Below are positions 36,516-44,946 of a stretch of DNA of 64,000 nt, one piece after another. The position numbers and the translations under genes are program-made. Each line of letters begins with the position of its first letter. Position 1 is the stretch's first letter. The notes beneath the pieces are model-generated. The model was given only the letters and a program-made list of their open reading frames with translations, made no database searches and was not told the origin of the DNA. The stretch is from Paracoccus caeni (GTDB lineage: Bacteria; Pseudomonadota; Alphaproteobacteria; Rhodobacterales; Rhodobacteraceae), in NCBI RefSeq assembly GCF_016629665.1, contig NZ_JAEPRQ010000004.1, positions 186,001 through 250,000 of the forward strand, written 5' to 3'.

Positions 36516-37019
36516 ATGTCTGACACCGCCGTCATAGACGCCATCGATCCCCGCGCCCTGCGCGATTGCTGCGGCAGTTTCGCCACCGGCGTCACGGTCA
36601 TCACCACCCGCACGCCCGAAGGCGATCACGGCATGACGGCCAATGCCTTCATGTCGGTCTCGCTCGATCCGCCGCTTATCTCCATCTCTCTGGATCGGAG
36701 ATCGAAAATGCTGGCCAAGGTGCAAAAGTCAGGCCGCTATGCGGTGAATATTCTGTCGCAGCAGATGCAGGCGCATGCCATGCATTTCTCGGGCCGGACC
36801 GACGATACATTGACCGAACCGTTCCGTGAGCATCATGGCCTGCCGGTGTTGCGCGATGCCGCCGCCGTGCTCGTCGCCGATGTCGTGCAACAGGTCGAGG
36901 CGGGTGATCACGTCCTTCTTTTAGGCCATGTCCGCCATCTTGACCGCAACCCGACAGCCGCCCCGCTTCTGTTTCACGGCGGGCGATTTGGTAGTCTTGC
37001 GGCCCAACCAGCCAGTTAA
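36516..37019 (+). CDS. Flavin reductase-domain protein
   Basis: A 167-residue flavin reductase-like protein of the FMN-binding split-barrel type (HpaC/DIM6/NTAB). Motifs are 'FATGVTVITTR' (about residues 24-34), 'ANAFMSVSLDPPLISISLDRRS' in part, and 'GRYAVNILS'. Such proteins supply reduced FMN to partner monooxygenases. It lies 98 bases after mesD on the same strand, so it may give reduced flavin to the oxygen-dependent MesX/MesD reaction. Its base composition is back to the GC-rich norm, so it may also be an unrelated resident gene. Confidence 0.88.
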   Translation: MSDTAVIDAIDPRALRDCCGSFATGVTVITTRTPEGDHGMTANAFMSVSLDPPLISISLDRRSKMLAKVQKSGRYAVNILSQQMQAHAMHFSGRTDDTLTEPFREHHGLPVLRDAAAVLVADVVQQVEAGDHVLLLGHVRHLDRNPTAAPLLFHGGRFGSLAAQPAS

Positions 37020-37153
37020 GCATTACCGACTGATCCAGTTGGACCATCTATACCGTATCGACAACTTGCAGAGCGGTTGTCCCTATTCTGATACGGGAAG
37101 ATGATCCCGACTGCGAAACTCTCTGTCATCCGCGCGGGACTGCCGAAACGGCA

Positions 37154-37453
37154 TCATTCCTCCGCTGGCAACCCCTCGACGATAAATCCCCGGTACCGCG
37201 CACCTTTGAAACGGTGCTGTGCGGTCGTCTGATATGCGGAGCTGCGATACCAGGCCCGCGCCGCGTCCATATCGCGGAATTCGAGGATGACCGCTCCGTC
37301 GATTTCCTCACCCTCCAAGGTTTCAATCGTGCCGTAATCAGCAAGCGGCTTTACCTCGTGTCCTTCGAAGCTTGCATCGACCTTGGCGGCATATTGATCG
37401 AACTCGACGGGATCGACCATCTCGTCCCGCATGAAAACAACATAGGCTGGCAT
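37154..37453 (-). CDS. DUF1330 small protein
   Basis: A 99-residue dimeric alpha-beta barrel type protein of family DUF1330: 'YVVFMRDEMVDPVEFDQYAAKV' in part, 'DGAVILEFRDMDAARAWY' and 'YRGFIVEGL'. It is probably cytosolic. AAGGA lies ten bases before the ATG. Its function is not known for the family. The quinone-oxidoreductase gene lies upstream on the same strand, 66 bases away, and both could be co-transcribed under HxlR control. Confidence 0.8.
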   Translation of the reverse strand: MPAYVVFMRDEMVDPVEFDQYAAKVDASFEGHEVKPLADYGTIETLEGEEIDGAVILEFRDMDAARAWYRSSAYQTTAQHRFKGARYRGFIVEGLPAEE

Positions 37454-37519
37454 GATAGCTATTCCTTCACTTTGTCGGTTACATCCTGTGTCGGCTCTGC
37501 ACGAAGCCAGCAGGATGCA

Positions 37520-38551
37520 TCACGCAGGTTTATCGGTCGAGAAGCCTTCAAGGACGAACTTTCCTCGCGCCTTGCCGCTTTCGATCAGCGCATGAACGTG
37601 CTTGAGATTGGCGGCATTGATCGGCGACAGGCGTTCGGTCAGCGTGGTTCGCAGCTTGCCCGCATCGACAAGGGCGCTTGCCTCGTTCAGGATTCGTCCT
37701 TGTTCGGCCATGTCTGGCGTGCCGTAGATCGACCGCGTGAACATCAGTTCATGGTGGATGGAAACCGCCTTGCGCTTGAACGCCATGATGTCGAAGCCTG
37801 CCGGATCGTCGATCAGGCCGAAACGGCCCTGTGGCGCGATCAGTTCGACGATATCGGCGACGTGGTCAGCCGTGTGGGTCGTTGAGAAGACGAAAGCAGG
37901 AGCACCAATGCCTAGCGCCTCGATCTGGGGTGCCAGCGGCTTCGAATGGTCAAGGACATGGTGCGCGCCCAGCGTCTTGACCCAGTCTTGAGTCTCGGGG
38001 CGCGAGGCAGTTGCGATCACGGTCAGGTCGGTGCGTTGGCGGGCGATTTGCACCGCGACCGAACCGACGCCACCGGCACCGCCAATGATCAAGATGGCGG
38101 GGGCCGCGCCCGGAACCGGCTTGGTCACGTCCAGACGGTCGAAGAACATCTCCCACGCGGTCAGCGTCGTCAACGGCAACGCGGCTGCTTCCGCCCAATC
38201 CAGCGTTCCAGGCTTTTTGCCGACGATCCGCTCATCGACCAGATGCAGTTCTGCATTGGTGCCCGGACGGATGATCGAGCCCGCATAGAACACCTCATCG
38301 CCCGGCTGAAACAGCGTTGCCTCTGGCCCGACGGCGCGAACGATGCCGGCGGCATCCCAGCCTAGCACCTTCCACTCGCCGTCCGGCGGGGTCGCGCTGC
38401 GGCGGATCTTGTAATCGACCGGGTTCACGGAAATTGCCTTCACCTCGACAAGAAGGTCGCGCCCGCTGGGCGAGGGATCGGGCAGGTTGATATCGACAAG
38501 CGATCCCTCGCCTTCGATCGGTCCGGGGACTTTGTATCCAATGGCCTTCAT
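37520..38551 (-). CDS. Zinc-type alcohol dehydrogenase-like quinone oxidoreductase
   Basis: A 343-residue medium-chain reductase of the quinone oxidoreductase branch. It has 'NPVDYKIRR' near residue 45, 'GWDAAGIV' and the NADPH-binding 'IGGAGGVGSVAVQIAR' near residue 155. Zinc ligands are lacking. It should reduce quinones or enones with NADPH. It is divergent from the HxlR regulator, whose putative site ATACGCACAAAAT is repeated upstream of another oxidoreductase. Confidence 0.88.
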   Translation of the reverse strand: MKAIGYKVPGPIEGEGSLVDINLPDPSPSGRDLLVEVKAISVNPVDYKIRRSATPPDGEWKVLGWDAAGIVRAVGPEATLFQPGDEVFYAGSIIRPGTNAELHLVDERIVGKKPGTLDWAEAAALPLTTLTAWEMFFDRLDVTKPVPGAAPAILIIGGAGGVGSVAVQIARQRTDLTVIATASRPETQDWVKTLGAHHVLDHSKPLAPQIEALGIGAPAFVFSTTHTADHVADIVELIAPQGRFGLIDDPAGFDIMAFKRKAVSIHHELMFTRSIYGTPDMAEQGRILNEASALVDAGKLRTTLTERLSPINAANLKHVHALIESGKARGKFVLEGFSTDKPA

Positions 38552-38606
38552 GTTCGCACCTCAATCTTGATGAAAGCCAACCTAAGACGTATATCCCAAC
38601 GGCGCG

Positions 38607-38619
38607 ATACGCACAAAAT
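38607..38619. promoter_or_regulatory. Putative HxlR operator, site 1
   Basis: ATACGCACAAAAT lies in the 97-base gap between the oxidoreductase and HxlR genes. The identical 13 bases recur in inverted orientation upstream of the second oxidoreductase gene. Confidence 0.5.
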
Positions 38620-38648
38620 CTACTCTTGGTGTATGAAAGGATACTGCC

Positions 38649-39014
38649 ATGGCCAAACGACGCCACACCAGTCTGGATAGCAGTCCCGGTTGTACGGTCG
38701 AGGCGGCAATCAGTCTGATTGACGGAAAATGGAAATGCGTCGCGCTTTGGTATCTTCAGGATAGAGGAACCATCCGGTTCAACGCATTGAAGCGTCTGAT
38801 GCCGGGCGTGACGCAAAGGACATTGACCAATCAGCTTCGCGAATTGGAAGCGGATGGACTGATCAATCGCGTCGTCTATGCAGAGGTGCCGCCACGGGTC
38901 GAATATAGCCTGTCTGATAGAGGCCGGACTTTTATTCCGATCCTGCTGTCTCTCTCGGCTTGGGGAGAAGCGAATATGGATCTGTTCAAGCAGCCTGCAA
39001 CGGCAGATGCGTAG
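38649..39014 (+). CDS. HxlR-family transcriptional regulator (redox-sensing type)
   Basis: A 121-residue MarR-like winged-helix regulator of the HxlR group. It has 'PGCTVEAAISLIDGKWK' near residue 13 and 'RFNALKRLMPGVTQRTLTNQLRELE' in part as recognition helix region. Cys15 matches the conserved N-terminal cysteine used for quinone or diamide sensing by YodB and QorR; a second cysteine is Cys30. It lies between two quinone-oxidoreductase genes, which is the typical context, and probably represses both. Confidence 0.9.
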   Translation: MAKRRHTSLDSSPGCTVEAAISLIDGKWKCVALWYLQDRGTIRFNALKRLMPGVTQRTLTNQLRELEADGLINRVVYAEVPPRVEYSLSDRGRTFIPILLSLSAWGEANMDLFKQPATADA

Positions 39015-39412
39015 CGCCGATTAACCTTAGTCATTCGATTAACCATCGCGTTCCATCCTCTGCCGTCATTCGACAGCAGGGGTGCCACGGATATCCGGTG
39101 TTTCGTATTTGACAATTCAGAGGCCCGCATTTTGCGGCTTCCGGGTATCAACAACCGTCCCATAATTTGAAGGCGAAACCAGCGCGCTGTTCGCTCGTGC
39201 CACCGTTTGGGCGTCGCCTTCAATCCCGGTCGGACAGTGCGCCGGGTCCGGACAAACTGACGGCACCACCGGCTGCCGCATAGCGCCTGATGTCTCGTTG
39301 AAATAACGGTATCCCACAAGATACCTAAGCAAAATTTTGTGCGTATTACATAAAAATGACATACGCCCCATTTTGATCTCATAGTTAGCTTAGCTTGAGA
39401 AAAGGAAAGATC
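39015..39412. other. Long intergenic region with oxidoreductase promoter
   Basis: About 400 bases with no convincing gene. The right half is A+T-rich and holds the second HxlR-type site and probably the promoter of the following oxidoreductase. GTATCCCACAAGATACC forms a small imperfect palindrome there (GTATC with GATAC). The left half shows nothing I recognise. Confidence 0.5.
39334..39346. promoter_or_regulatory. Putative HxlR operator, site 2
   Basis: ATTTTGTGCGTAT is the exact inverse complement of the 13-base site upstream of the other oxidoreductase gene. It sits 67 bases before the ATG of the following gene. Confidence 0.5.
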
Positions 39413-40408
39413 ATGACCTCCACCATGAAGGCGATTGTTCTTGAAAAGTTTGGAAGTTTCGACGCTTTCGCACTGCGCGATGTTCCTGTGGGATCCGTCG
39501 GACCGCGCCAAGTCCGGGTCCGCATTCACGCCACCGCCATCAACCCTCTGGACTATCAAATCCGGCGTGGTGACTACACCGACTACGTGCCGCTTCCCGC
39601 CATCATCGGCCATGACATTTCCGGCGTCGTGGAAGAGAAAGGGTCGGATGTCAGCGAGTTCGAGATCGGCGATGAAGTTTACTACACGCCAAAAATCTTC
39701 GGCGGTCCTGGGTCGTATGCTGAACAGCACATTGCCGATGTCGAACTGGTCGCCCGCAAGCCGCGCAACATCAGCCATCTGGAAGCGGCCAGCCTGACGC
39801 TGGTTGGCGGCACGGTCTGGGAAGCCTTGGTAAGCCGCGCTCAGCTTAGCGTGGAAGAGACCATTTTGATCCATGGCGGCGCCGGCGGTGTCGGCACGGT
39901 GGCGATTCAGGTCGCCAAGGCGATGGGCGCACGGGTCATCACGACCGCGCGCCAGAGCAACCACGACTTCGTCCGTTCGCTTGGTGCGGATGAGGTAATC
40001 GACCATACCGCCAATGACTACGTCTCGACCGTGGCAGAGCTGACGGATGGACAGGGCGTGAACGTCGTGTTCGACACCATTGGCGGCGACACCCTGACCA
40101 GAAGCCCGCTTACCCTTGCGGATAGCGGACGGGTTGTCAGTATCGTCGATCTTGCCCAGCCGCAGAACCTTATCGAGGCCTGGGGCAAGAACGCCGCCTA
40201 TCATTTCGTGTTCACCCGTCAGAACAGGGGCAAGCTCGACGCGCTGACCACCCTCGTCGAACGCGGTCTGGTCAAGCCTGTCATAGGAGCGGTGTTGCCT
40301 TTGGCTCGCATCGGCGAAGCGCACGAGTTGCTCGAAGCGGGCGGACTTCGCGGCAAAGTGGCTATCGATGTCGTGGGTCAGACTGTGGAGCTTCCCAAAC
40401 CGCGCTAA
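39413..40408 (+). CDS. NADPH-dependent quinone oxidoreductase-like protein
   Basis: A 331-residue zeta-crystallin-type reductase: '[15 protein letters not shown]' near residue 45, 'GHDISGVV', '[20 protein letters not shown]' and NADPH motif '[16 protein letters not shown]' near residue 150. The start MTSTMKAIV follows AAGGA by seven bases. It lacks zinc ligands. It is under the second HxlR-type site and ends at a strong terminator, so it is a single-gene unit. Confidence 0.9.
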   Translation: MTSTMKAIVLEKFGSFDAFALRDVPVGSVGPRQVRVRIHATAINPLDYQIRRGDYTDYVPLPAIIGHDISGVVEEKGSDVSEFEIGDEVYYTPKIFGGPGSYAEQHIADVELVARKPRNISHLEAASLTLVGGTVWEALVSRAQLSVEETILIHGGAGGVGTVAIQVAKAMGARVITTARQSNHDFVRSLGADEVIDHTANDYVSTVAELTDGQGVNVVFDTIGGDTLTRSPLTLADSGRVVSIVDLAQPQNLIEAWGKNAAYHFVFTRQNRGKLDALTTLVERGLVKPVIGAVLPLARIGEAHELLEAGGLRGKVAIDVVGQTVELPKPR

Positions 40409-40428
40409 GCCCGACCACCAAAACGCAG

Positions 40429-40458
40429 CCAGCCGCGCTTGAAGCGCGGCTGGTTTTT
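40429..40458 (+). terminator. Rho-independent terminator after quinone oxidoreductase
   Basis: CCAGCCGCG stems with CGCGGCTGG (extendable by three bases each side of the loop) and is followed by TTTTT. This is a textbook terminator in the plus direction. Confidence 0.85.
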
Positions 40459-40574
40459 ATGTCGAGACCGCGCGAACGACCACCATAATCTGGTCTCGGT
40501 GAGCAGCTCGTTCTCACGCTTGGGCTGGCTTTCGTTGACCGTAACGGAGAAAGTCGCGTCAACACGCCTAAGAG

Positions 40575-40919
40575 CTACTCGACGACTTTCTTGACGAATT
40601 GCGACTTCAGCCCGATCTGGCCGATGCCGGGCACCTTACAGTCGATGTCGTGATCGCCCTCGACCAACCTGATCCCGCGCACCTTCGTGCCGACCTTGAT
40701 CACCGAGGACGACCCCTTCAGCTTCAGATCCTTGATCACCGTCACCGTATCGCCATCGACAAGAACGTTGCCCACGCTGTCACGCACGGCTGCAGCTTCT
40801 GCGGCATCGCCACCCGTTGCCGCCCATTCATGCCCGCATTCAGGGCACATCAACAACGCATCCACCTGATAGGTGAAGGCAGAAGAGCATTCGGGGCACG
40901 GTGGCAAGATGTCGGTCAT
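40575..40919 (-). CDS. PhnA-like zinc-ribbon protein (YjdM family)
   Basis: A 114-residue protein. The N-terminal zinc ribbon has two cysteine pairs ('PPCPECSS' and 'LMCPECGHEW', residues about 8-30), and a C-terminal PhnA domain has 'GNVLVDGDTVTVIKDLKLKG'. Despite the PhnA name it is not part of the C-P lyase pathway; its role is unclear. AGGAGAG precedes the ATG. It stands alone between terminated genes. Confidence 0.88.
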   Translation of the reverse strand: MTDILPPCPECSSAFTYQVDALLMCPECGHEWAATGGDAAEAAAVRDSVGNVLVDGDTVTVIKDLKLKGSSSVIKVGTKVRGIRLVEGDHDIDCKVPGIGQIGLKSQFVKKVVE

Positions 40920-41038
40920 CAGCAAGCTTTACTCTCCTGACCGGGCGAAGGCCATCGCTCGGTCATTGATTTTTCCCTTAACAGTACGCCGAGGTTCAGA
41001 TATGGCCCGCATATCAACCCCATTTATCGGCAATTAAA

Positions 41039-41395
41039 ATGAACAAAATCATCTATCTGGCACTCGCCGTCGCATTGATCGGCTTCGGCAGCTATCGGCA
41101 GTTCGGCGGCAGCAGCGTTTCAGCAGAAGATCAGGCGCGTTGCGAACAAATCACGCGATCGATCTATGGCGAGCAACAGGAAGCACTGGATACGCTCTTG
41201 CCGAAATGCAACGAACCCGGCGTGGTCGCGATGATGGATGCCCGCGAGTCCGGCGCCGACGCCGAGACCGCAGCCACCAACATCGCGAACGCCAACAAGC
41301 AGGACATCGTCTCCATCCTGATCAACTGCGCGCTTATCGGCGGCGGCATCGGGGCTCTTGGGGCGGCATTCGGGGCGCGTCGTAAGCGGGCTTGA
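41039..41395 (+). CDS. Hypothetical small exported or membrane protein
   Basis: A 118-residue protein with an N-terminal hydrophobic segment (residues 3-20) and a C-terminal one (about 92-112, 'ILINCALIGGGIGALGAAFG') ending in ARRKRA. The middle is polar with two cysteines (35 and 57) that could pair in the periplasm. The basic tail suggests the C-terminus is cytosolic. I know no family for it. Weak ribosome site. Confidence 0.65.
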   Translation: MNKIIYLALAVALIGFGSYRQFGGSSVSAEDQARCEQITRSIYGEQQEALDTLLPKCNEPGVVAMMDARESGADAETAATNIANANKQDIVSILINCALIGGGIGALGAAFGARRKRA

Positions 41396-41419
41396 AGCCG
41401 CGGGACACGGCAATAAGAT

Positions 41420-41451
41420 GACCAGCGCACATGATTCAATGCGCGCTGGTC
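41420..41451. terminator. Bidirectional hairpin between convergent small genes
   Basis: GACCAGCGC and GCGCTGGTC form a 9-base stem around a 14-base loop, between two converging genes. There is only a short T-rich end on either side. Confidence 0.5.
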
Positions 41452-41457
41452 GCCACG

Positions 41458-41835
41458 TTAGTTTGCAGCGGTTTTCACGGCTGCAAAGGCCTGATCGGCG
41501 AAGCTGCCAAGCGAACCCTTCTGTTGCTGATAATCGATGCCCTGAACGACAACGACGGTCTTCGCATCCACGGTGATACATTGCGTCACAAACGCGCCTG
41601 CGCCATCCGCGCCACCTGACACCGTCACCAGTTGCCCGGGATAAGCCTGAACAGCCGCGCGCAGGCCAGCCTGCGCCGCGACCTGGGCGACGATCTCACC
41701 GCATTGCTCAATGCTCAGTTGTTCGGCACCAAGCCGCTCAACATGATATGTCAGACTAAAATCGGCGCTTTGGGCGAACAGCGGCAGGGGTCCGGCCAGA
41801 ACTGCCGCCGCAACCATCGGAAGGAGCGTTTTCAT
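41458..41835 (-). CDS. Hypothetical periplasmic protein
   Basis: A 125-residue protein with a signal peptide (cut near 'PLFAQS', residue 22). The mature part has two cysteines ('IEQCGEIVA' and 'VTQCITVD') that could form a disulfide, and a predicted alpha-beta fold. No family recognised with confidence. It starts one base after the aquaporin stop, so both genes form one operon and are probably co-expressed. Confidence 0.7.
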   Translation of the reverse strand: MKTLLPMVAAAVLAGPLPLFAQSADFSLTYHVERLGAEQLSIEQCGEIVAQVAAQAGLRAAVQAYPGQLVTVSGGADGAGAFVTQCITVDAKTVVVVQGIDYQQQKGSLGSFADQAFAAVKTAAN

Positions 41836-41836
41836 C

Positions 41837-42523
41837 TCAATCCTTCTCCCCCACGGTTTTCCAGATCAGGGCACCGATCACGGCACCGACGATTGGAGCG
41901 AGCCAGAACAGCCAAAGCTGGCCAAGCGCCCACCCGTCTGCGAACAAGGCCTGACTGGTCGAACGTGCCGGGTTCACCGAGGTATTGGTGACTGGAATTG
42001 AGATCAAATGGATCAAGGTCAGCGCCAATCCAATCGCGATCGGCGCGAATCCTGCCGGAGCGCGGCCATGGGTCGCCCCAAGAATGGTCAGCAGAAAGAA
42101 CGCGGTCAGGATCACTTCAATGATCAGTGCCGCCGTCATCGAGTAACCGCCGGGCGAATGCTCCCCGTATCCGTTGGCGGCGAAACCACCGGCCTCGAAC
42201 CCGGCCTTGCCGGATGCGATCAGATAAAGCGCGCCCGCCGCCAGAATCGCCCCCAGCAACTGCGCGATGATGTAAGGGGCCAGCCTGGAGGCCGGAAACC
42301 GGCCCGCCACGGCCAGACCGACCGAGACAGCCGGGTTGAAATGGCCGCCCGATATGCCGCCGACCGCATAGGCCATCGTCAGAACCGTCAGACCAAATGC
42401 CAGCGCGACGCCATAAAAGCCGATACCGAGTTCAGGATAAGCGGCTGCAAAGATCGCACTTCCGCACCCGCCGAAGACCAACCAGAACGTGCCGAGACCC
42501 TCGGCAGCAAGCTGCTTCTGCAT
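41837..42523 (-). CDS. aqpZ: Aquaporin Z
   Basis: A 228-residue water channel with six helices and both Asn-Pro-Ala boxes ('GHFNPAVS' near residue 63 and 'TSVNPARS' near 185). The selectivity-filter arginine follows the second box. The start [13 protein letters not shown] matches AqpZ proteins; an in-frame upstream extension is rejected. The high similarity of motif order makes this a clear AqpZ. Confidence 0.93.
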   Translation of the reverse strand: MQKQLAAEGLGTFWLVFGGCGSAIFAAAYPELGIGFYGVALAFGLTVLTMAYAVGGISGGHFNPAVSVGLAVAGRFPASRLAPYIIAQLLGAILAAGALYLIASGKAGFEAGGFAANGYGEHSPGGYSMTAALIIEVILTAFFLLTILGATHGRAPAGFAPIAIGLALTLIHLISIPVTNTSVNPARSTSQALFADGWALGQLWLFWLAPIVGAVIGALIWKTVGEKD

Positions 42524-42789
42524 GAAATTTCTCCAATGAATTTCAACGTGAATGGCTCCACTTTTCAGCGGTAGCTGCCTCATCAATCGATCTTGAACAT
42601 TGAAAACTCAACGAAAATATTGCGCTTCTAAACTTTTCAGGCCAAAAACCGCTCGCCGAGGATGAAACGGATACGTGCGGCTCAAAGAGCGATCAATGAG
42701 CCATGCGGTCAAAGGGCCATGAACCCTTGCGGCTTCCCGGGGCCGCCACTGCGCCAATCCCGGACTTCTCTGGACGCTCGATCAGCGCA

Positions 42790-44199
42790 TCAGGTCGCGA
42801 GGTGTGCGACTTGCGGAAATGCAATGCGAACCAGCAGGCCGCGGCCATTTTCGCCCGATGCAAGGCTCAGGCTGGCGCCGAAAAGACTGGCGATCTCTTC
42901 CACGACCGGCAGGCCCAGTCCGGTGCCGGGGCCTCGGGTCTCGCCACGCGCAAAGCGGTTGAGCGCGGCTTCGCGCAATGCGGTCGGGATGCCGGGGCCG
43001 TCGTCTTCGACTTCCAGCAGCACTTTCCCGTCCCGTTGCAACACCCGCACGGTGACCATCGTTCCACGCCCGGTATGCAGCAGCGCGTTCGAGATCAGGT
43101 TGCTTAACGCTTCGCCGATCAGCAGCGGCTCGGCCCGGATCAGCAGCGGACCTTCGCCCGCAAAGCCAAGATCGATCCCGGCTTCGGCGGCCATAGGAAT
43201 ATTGTCGGCGGTCAGGTCGCGCGCCAAAGCGGTCAGGTCAAGCGATGCCGAAACCGGGCCATGACCGCTGGCGGCATCGACCTTGGCCAACAGCAAAAGC
43301 TGCGCCAGCACCCGTTCGGCATGGGCGACGGCGGCGTCGCCCTTTTGCGCGGATGCCTGCGCCTCGGTCAGATCGGCGGCGCGCGCGGCAAGGGTTAGCT
43401 GCGTGCGGATGACGGCCAGCGGGGTGCGCAACTGATGACCCGCATTGCCGGTGAAATTGCGCAACCCGTCCAGCGTGGATTTCAGCCGCAGCATGAAGAT
43501 ATTGATGGTGTCGACAAGGCTTCGCACCTCTTGCGGCACTCGCGATTCCAGCGGGCTCAGATCGTTCGGGCTACGCTCGGCAATCGCATCGCCAAGCCGG
43601 TAAAGCGGGCGCAGCGACACGGTGACGGCCAGCCAGACAATCGCAGCCGCGCCGAATATCATCAGCGTCAGCCGCAAAGCCGACCGCATCAGGATCGCCC
43701 GGGTCAGCTCTTCGCGGGCATTGGTCGTCTCGGCGACGGTGACGACAAAGGGCACCTCGTCAATCCCGGTCGAGGCGGCGCGGGCGACACTGGCGATCCG
43801 CACCGGCACGCCGCGAAACATCTGGTCGGCAAAGACCGTGCCGCCGCCCTGAACGGCCTTTGCAACCGGCAGATCATCATAGCCGGTGACCAACTGACCC
43901 GGCGGCCCGTCCACCCGATAGAAGACCCGGTCCTGCGCGGTCGAACTTAGCATCTCGATGGCGCCATAAGGGATTTCGATGGTGATCCGGCTGTCGTCGT
44001 CCAGCGAGGCACGTTCAGCAATGACCAACGCCGATCCCGCCAGCACCCGGTCTGACAGCGATGTCGCCATCCGCACGGCTTCGCGCCAGGTATCGACCAG
44101 CGCGCCGATCCCCAGAACCGCCGTCGCGACCAGAAGCCAGATCAGCAGCCTGCGCCGAAGCGAGATGGGCTGTCGCGCGGAACGATTGCGAAAGATCAT
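42790..44199 (-). CDS. tctE: Sensor histidine kinase, TctE-like
   Basis: A 469-residue membrane kinase with two helices (about residues 17-36 and 172-192), a periplasmic domain of some 135 residues, a HAMP linker, the phosphorylated His255 in 'GNAGHQLRTPLAV', and ATPase boxes 'NLISNALLHT', 'EVEDDGPGIP' and 'GTGLGLPVV'. It partners the response regulator gene that overlaps it by four bases. Its location beside tctCBA and an extra binding protein suggests control of tricarboxylate uptake, as in Salmonella TctDE and Bordetella BctDE. Confidence 0.9.
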   Translation of the reverse strand: MIFRNRSARQPISLRRRLLIWLLVATAVLGIGALVDTWREAVRMATSLSDRVLAGSALVIAERASLDDDSRITIEIPYGAIEMLSSTAQDRVFYRVDGPPGQLVTGYDDLPVAKAVQGGGTVFADQMFRGVPVRIASVARAASTGIDEVPFVVTVAETTNAREELTRAILMRSALRLTLMIFGAAAIVWLAVTVSLRPLYRLGDAIAERSPNDLSPLESRVPQEVRSLVDTINIFMLRLKSTLDGLRNFTGNAGHQLRTPLAVIRTQLTLAARAADLTEAQASAQKGDAAVAHAERVLAQLLLLAKVDAASGHGPVSASLDLTALARDLTADNIPMAAEAGIDLGFAGEGPLLIRAEPLLIGEALSNLISNALLHTGRGTMVTVRVLQRDGKVLLEVEDDGPGIPTALREAALNRFARGETRGPGTGLGLPVVEEIASLFGASLSLASGENGRGLLVRIAFPQVAHLAT

Positions 44200-44888
44200 C
44201 CGGGCGTCTGGTCCAGAAAATAGCCGATGCCGCGGGCGGTCCTGACCGTCACCCCGGCAAGGGCCAGCCTTTTGCGCAGACGGCTGACATATTGCTCGAT
44301 CGCGTTCGGGGACAGGTCGTCATCGATCGTGGTCAGCGACTCGGTAATGGTATCGCGCGCAACCACCTTGCCGGGCCGCAGGATCAGCAATTCCAAGAGA
44401 TCGCGTTCGCGCGCCGGCAGGTCCAGAGGCTGACCGGCCACCGAAAAGCTGCGGCCATTCAGGTCGAATTCCAGCGCACCAAAGCTGGCCGTCGCGCTGC
44501 GCAGGCCCGCCTGGCGGCGCAGAAGCGACCGGATTCGCGCCTCGAATTCACCGATGTCGAAGGGCTTGATCAGATAATCGTCGGCACCAAGATCCAGCCC
44601 CTTCACCCGATCCTCGGGTGCGCCGCGCGCGGTCAGGATCATCACCGGCGCCGCGTTCCGGCGCCCGCGCATCGACCGCAGCACGTCAAGCCCGTCCATC
44701 TGCGGCAGATTCAGATCAAGGATCACCAGATCGAAGCTGACCGCCGCCGTCAATGCCTCGGCCGAGACACCGTCATGGACCACATCCACCGCATAGCCCG
44801 ACTGACGCAACACCGTGGACAAACCATCGGCCAGTGACAGGTTGTCCTCAACAAGCATGATCCGCACGGATTTGTCCTCCCCCGACAA
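44196..44888 (-). CDS. tctD: OmpR-family response regulator, TctD-like
   Basis: A 230-residue response regulator. The phosphorylated Asp58 is in 'LVILDLNLPQMDGLD', with the acidic pair near 'VEDN' and Lys in 'YLIKPFD'. The C-terminal winged helix (about residues 130-225) ends 'VRTARGIGYFL'. It is translated ahead of and coupled to the kinase gene, and is divergent from the binding-protein gene. Confidence 0.92.
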   Translation of the reverse strand: MSGEDKSVRIMLVEDNLSLADGLSTVLRQSGYAVDVVHDGVSAEALTAAVSFDLVILDLNLPQMDGLDVLRSMRGRRNAAPVMILTARGAPEDRVKGLDLGADDYLIKPFDIGEFEARIRSLLRRQAGLRSATASFGALEFDLNGRSFSVAGQPLDLPARERDLLELLILRPGKVVARDTITESLTTIDDDLSPNAIEQYVSRLRKRLALAGVTVRTARGIGYFLDQTPG

Positions 44889-44946
44889 ACCTAGCCCTGT
44901 CCTGCAAGCTTGTGAACGGCCCTTGGCTCATGCATGATCTGCAATC

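Noticed and set aside
40575..40919. PhnA as part of the phosphonate pathway
   Set aside because: The family name is historical. The gene is 14 kb from the C-P lyase genes and stands alone.
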